From Puffinus mauretanicus (lineage: Eukaryota; Chordata; Aves; Procellariiformes; Procellariidae), in contig JAJKFH010003627.1 of NCBI GenBank assembly GCA_023333565.1, forward strand, positions 5,375,501-5,439,500: a stretch of 64,000 bases of DNA. Reading direction: 5' to 3'. The notes beneath the pieces are model-generated. The model did no database searches, was not told the DNA's origin, and was given only the letters and a program-made list of their open reading frames with translations. Within the stretch, counting starts at the first letter, position 1, and each line of letters begins with the position of its first letter. Of this stretch, positions 59,958 through 64,000 are shown piece after piece. Position numbers and translations under genes: made by a program.

Positions 59958-61160
59958 GCTTATTTGTTTGTTCTGACTTGGAAATAAAATACTTGCAATA
60001 TCAACATTTCAAATCCTGGATGGTATCCAGCTTTTGCTGCTTTTATTGTACTGTAGGTCCCACAGAAGGACTATATTGCTCTTCCAACAAATTACAGTGT
60101 GTTTTTTCTGAACAAAACTTCCCTCTCCTGGCTTTGTTAGTGAGTCAGGGTTTTTACCCTAAGTGACTGGCTCTTCTTTATGTACCCAGCAGAACTCTCT
60201 ATTGCTTGTGATGAGGGTGACCGCTCTGAAGAGGGCTATTGCGAGGGATAACAATCTCCGAGAGTGGGCTTGGTGCTCACAGTGAAACATACACTGGGAA
60301 ATATCACTGAATGCACTGGTTTTATACATAGAGGTTCATTTTCTGTTCTTACTTATGCCTTCATATCTCTTATTTTCAGGTCATTTAAATAAGAGACATG
60401 TGGTGGGACTTTATCATTTAAGCAAAATTGGTATTCTGCCATCCATGAAATTGCATGGACACCTTCAACTTATCCCAAAGTGCAAATTACGTGTATTTCT
60501 CTCCTTTAAAAAGTCAATGTGAATAAATGCTTAAAAATATGGATCACAAAAACCATTAAAAAGGATCTTTTTTTTCCCCTCCAGGGTTCATTTTATTATC
60601 TCCAGCTTTCCTCTCCCCTCCTTCACAGCAAATATATTGAGTTGGGATTGTTGTTGACTAAATAACAGGAGTATTTGACACACTTGCCATCAACTTATTG
60701 TTCCAGTCCAGATGCTTATATTCCTCCCATTTACTCCTGCTGGAGTAGCTTCTTTCATATAAGCTACATCTCTACTTCCTAGCCTGTCCACAGGACCAAG
60801 CCCAGGAAGATGGCTTGATGTGTTCCCAGCCTGAGACTGGTGTGACCACATTGCTATGTACTGTCTTTAACTCCACTGCCTGTAAACCCCAGCGGTATCC
60901 GAAGGAGCCTGTTTGAATTCTCTGCCTGATGGTTATGTGACAATATCTCCCGCGCTGCAGGACGTGCATGGCCATGCGGCACAGGGATGTATTTGGGTTT
61001 GCTGCAGGCAAAATACAGGAGGAAACATCTCACTATCAGACTTCTGGTCTACCCTGAAATGCCAGGGGCCTGGGTTCAAATGCACTCAGGAATTTACAGC
61101 GTAATTCTGGGGGTTTGCAGGACCCGAAAAGTGTGACTGTTTACTGTAAATTGCTTCTTC

Positions 61161-61186
61161 TATGTTAGCACCCTTATGTTAGCACC
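61161..61186 (+). repeat. 12-bp tandem repeat, period 14
   Basis: TATGTTAGCACC occurs at 61161-61172 and 61175-61186. It is a small tandem duplication immediately upstream of the CR1 3' end, possibly connected with that insertion site. Confidence 0.9.
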
Positions 61187-61209
61187 TAACCAGTGATGAT
61201 GCCATGAAG

Positions 61210-61980
61210 TCTTTGACAGTCATCCCAGGAGATTCCCAGAGTCATCATCTGGTCCAGTACCCAACCCAAGCCAGGCAAACCTGTACCATGCTTGAGGGTT
61301 GTTTCTCTAACCTTGAGAGACAGAGATTCCCCATCCTTTGTAGCAAGTAGCCATGGCATCTTGCAGCCTCAGGTCAGAGCGGTCTACTGATGTCTAAACT
61401 AAATTGACCTTGCTGAAAGAAGAAGTCCATTGCTTCTACCCTCTCCGCTACAGAGAATAAATCATTCCTTTCCTTTTTCACAACAGACTTTTAAACATCT
61501 GAATTTTGCTTTTCTTGAGACCAAACAACCTCACTCCTTCCAGCCATCCACTGTGTGTCACCTCTGTAAACTTCCTTGCTCTCCCCTGGACTCCCTGCAG
61601 AATACTTTCTTCACTGCTCCAACTAAGGCCTTATAAAAGGTGAACAGAGTGAGCAGATGAAATCATACATTTGATATTTGCCTCATTTGTAAAGTTTGAT
61701 GCTATTGATTTGTGTTGAGTTTCTGATTTCAAATATGCCACAGTTTTTCTTACGAAATGTCTCTCTCAAGTTGTCTTCTAGCCTGTATTTGTTCAGCTAG
61801 TTATTCCTTATGTATAACCTTGTCCTTATTGATCTGTCACCATTTTTTCATCAGGCTCTTTCTCCAATTTGTCATGCTCATTCTGAATTTTAATCCTGTC
61901 CTACAATATTTTTGTGGTCTTTTCAGCTTGATACTAGTGACAGAGTCCCTGAAAATGATGAAGGGGGAGGAACAGGATAC
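61210..61980 (-). mobile_element. Ancient, decayed CR1-type LINE (3' part), minus strand
   Basis: Read on the plus strand, the order of phrases follows the antisense of the CR1 3' region that I know from birds, turtles and crocodilians. A 'gattcccagagtcatcatctggtcca' start (61231) corresponds to the 3' end. Then come GAGATTCCCCATCC (61324), GACCAAACAACCTCACTCC (61519), TGCTCTCCCCTGGACTCC (61578, antisense of the 'gagtccagcggagggca' stretch of the reverse-transcriptase tail), ACCTTGTCCTTATTGA (61817), CTCCAATTTGTC (61862) and CAGCTTGATACTAGTG (61926). The order and spacing agree over about 770 bp, well beyond chance. The element is 5'-truncated, heavily mutated, has no open frame across it and lacks the usual short terminal repeat, so it is long dead. 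It supports a sauropsid origin for the window. Confidence 0.82.
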
Positions 61981-61989
61981 TCAGTCTGG

Positions 61990-64000
61990 ATAACTTATTT
62001 CCTAATTCTGTCACTTATTATGAATTGTTTGGTCTCTATGAAATGCTGTTAGTAAGCTGATGCCCATAGTATCAGTAAGATGTATGTATAGCTATTATTT
62101 CCTAAGGTACATTGTTTATGAAATATTGAACTGTTATGAAAAATTATGAAACGTTGAAGCTGAAGGTGACAAAGAATGGCAAAATACCAGTATGGATAGA
62201 TATTCTGGGTTCAGCAATCTGAGCAATCAGAGTAATACCGGCTGTTTGCAAGCCTGGAGAGCAGAGAGAGCAGTTACAGCCTACAGAAAGGTTAGTCCCC
62301 AACTTCAAATTTACATTACTCTTTCAAAGATGGTGAACGTTTGCAATTTAATCTGGAGTACCAGCAGCTTGGCTTCTCCAGATAAGAAGATAGTGATTCA
62401 ATTAGTTAATGTGTGTGCCTACACTTGGAAGTACTAGCCTAGCTTTTAATGATGTAACACCTTCCCCCGCTTCTTCATGTAAGGTGACTTGCAGACTTGT
62501 TTCTGCCAGCAGGGTTAGGATGTAAAATGGGATCTTTTAATAATCCCAAATGGCAGGACCTGCCTGCTCTGTGCCATCTAGGAAAGCTTGATTTGCTCTT
62601 CTGGGTTTACTCCAGGTCTTGAAGATGGTGCAAGTTGGATTAGATTTTAACAAGGTAGAATAAGATGAATACATAACAAGACCTGATCCCATCCTCATGT
62701 CGTTTGAGTGTGCTGTAGTTGTTCCAAGCCTACTTGCTTCACCGGCTTTTCAAACTGCTGTTCACATACTGTTGGCTAAAAATGAACAAGGAAAAATACA
62801 TTTCCTTACTGGTTGTGCCTGAATTTATGACTATTGAGCCTCCAACTTTCAGTTAAGATCTGTCTCATATATGTAATAACACATTTTCTGCAGGTGATGA
62901 GGTTTCTGTAACTTGTGATGAACTGCAGGCAGCAGTTTGGTTTATTTTGTAATGCTTCTTTGTGTGTACCTGAAAATGGGTCATTTTTCTCCTGCAAGAA
63001 TCACAACAGGTATCTCTGCAGGGGGACAGTCAGCAGTTGAACTGCATAGGGAAGGAGAGATGCTGCCGTTAGGTTTACTCCGATTAAACTATTGCTGTAG
63101 CTGGAACAAACCTACCCAGATGCAGGCTCTAAGCTTGCCAGGTGAAAATTGTTCCCAGGAATAAATAAAAATGATGATGATAAAAATTGCCTCTTTAACA
63201 TATATAGTGAGGGAAATGGAAATTTGTCACTTGTGGGTTCTGGTTTGGGGACTGCAGAGATTGTTTCCTCGCGTGACCTTTATAACAAGAAGTGTCAGAC
63301 CTCATCCTGTACGTATCAGAATAGCGTGGCATTGGATATTAATCCTGATGGAAAAGGATTATGTGATTTTCACAGGCACTGAGATAGATTATCCTTTTTG
63401 GCCTGGCTGGAAGGTAGTGAGAGTCTCTTTCTGCAGATGCTGGCGGGGAGCAGAGTGTTCCCGGGAGAGCAGTACCAGAATAACCGAGCATGAACAGCAG
63501 CTCTGACTTGAACTTTCTTTTCACTTTCCATTCGTTTCTGTTGTTCGAATGTGTTGCCTTTGAGGACTTGCTTCTTTGAGCAGGGGCAGTGGCGTGGATG
63601 GCAATGGTACAGGCTCCGAGAAGTCTTTCTGTTAACAAGCTCTTTGAAACACTGAGTAAAAATAGCTGAAGGAACTTCTGGGATAACATTGTATTTAAAA
63701 GGAAATTCTTCTACCTTGTTCCTAGCTGCCCATTCTAACATTAAAGTTTTTGCCCACTATTTTGATAAATAATGTTTTGTCCTTAGGTCTGGACACAACT
63801 GATAATTTTGATGTTTCGCAGCATCATGTTAAGCCCTAGTATCTCTGCTGGGTTTCACACTGGATAATAAGAGAACCAGTCATGGTTTTGCTGGTTTGGT
63901 ACTCACTTCTCACCTGCATCTACCCTAGGGACCACATCCCACCCTCTCACCCTCTCTAAGCTCCCTCCCTGAACTTCCCTGGTCTGTCCCACAGAAAATG
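61990..64000. other. Non-coding stretch to the window end
   Basis: No gene recognised. Overlapping minus frames (63339-63689, 63370-63741) and a plus frame (63171-63506) have no domain. A short GATGAT run lies near 63171-63182, and the last 100 bases are pyrimidine-rich. Whether a gene begins beyond the edge cannot be seen. Confidence 0.6.

Larger units (their letters stand above)
59105..61200. other. Non-coding stretch
   Basis: No gene recognised; the longest frame is 116 codons (59480-59830 minus) without a domain. A T19 run lies at 59939-59957. A short tandem repeat at 61161-61186 lies just before the CR1 relic. Confidence 0.6.

Noticed and set aside
61021..61090. GGGTTCAAATGC B-box-like sequence suggesting a third tRNA-derived SINE
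   Set aside because: No A box at the expected distance upstream, so the single motif is not enough.
1..64000. CRISPR arrays, operons, tRNA or rRNA genes, viral genes
   Set aside because: No regularly spaced direct repeats, no clustered long frames, no cloverleaf-quality tRNA and no ribosomal RNA sequence seen. The window has a vertebrate character throughout.

Overview
This window reads as vertebrate nuclear DNA, most likely from a bird or another sauropsid. It is AT-rich, has no bacterial operon structure, and shows no Alu, B1 or L1 sequence. The one retroelement I recognise with confidence is a decayed CR1-type LINE (about 61.2-62.0 kb, minus strand), the dominant LINE family of birds, crocodilians and turtles. 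Species and chromosome cannot be read from the sequence.

I find no intact protein-coding gene. The longest open frame is 177 codons (54581-55114, minus). None of the open frames resembles a protein family I know, and they look like chance frames in intronic or intergenic DNA. The best candidate piece of a gene is a 40-nt exon-like segment at 19608-19647 (plus). It has a pyrimidine-rich acceptor, a near-consensus GTAAGTGAG donor and one frame open across it. If it is real, at least part of the window is intronic and transcribed left to right. A weaker 25-nt micro-exon candidate lies on the minus strand at 10149-10173.

Several blocks look like conserved non-coding (enhancer-type) DNA. They have clustered TAAT/ATTA homeodomain cores, few low-complexity runs and preserved CpGs. 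The best are 34.93-35.62 kb, 15.83-15.99 kb, 22.14-22.52 kb (which encloses a roughly 180-bp CpG-dense islet), 40.44-40.97 kb, 46.56-46.70 kb and 52.90-53.36 kb. Such clusters are typical of regulatory deserts or giant introns near developmental transcription-factor genes. That reading is inference from composition, since no alignment was possible.

The rest is diverged unique sequence with homopolymer runs, a few microsatellites, short tandem duplications, short perfect palindromes or hairpins, and old repeat relics (CR1, two tRNA-derived SINE-like heads, four fragments of old amniote interspersed repeats). I saw no undescribed gene system. The observations most worth following up are the exon candidate, the CpG islet inside a possible enhancer block, the long block at 35 kb, and the preserved palindromes and hairpins at 1.27, 13.33, 18.61 and 46.01 kb.
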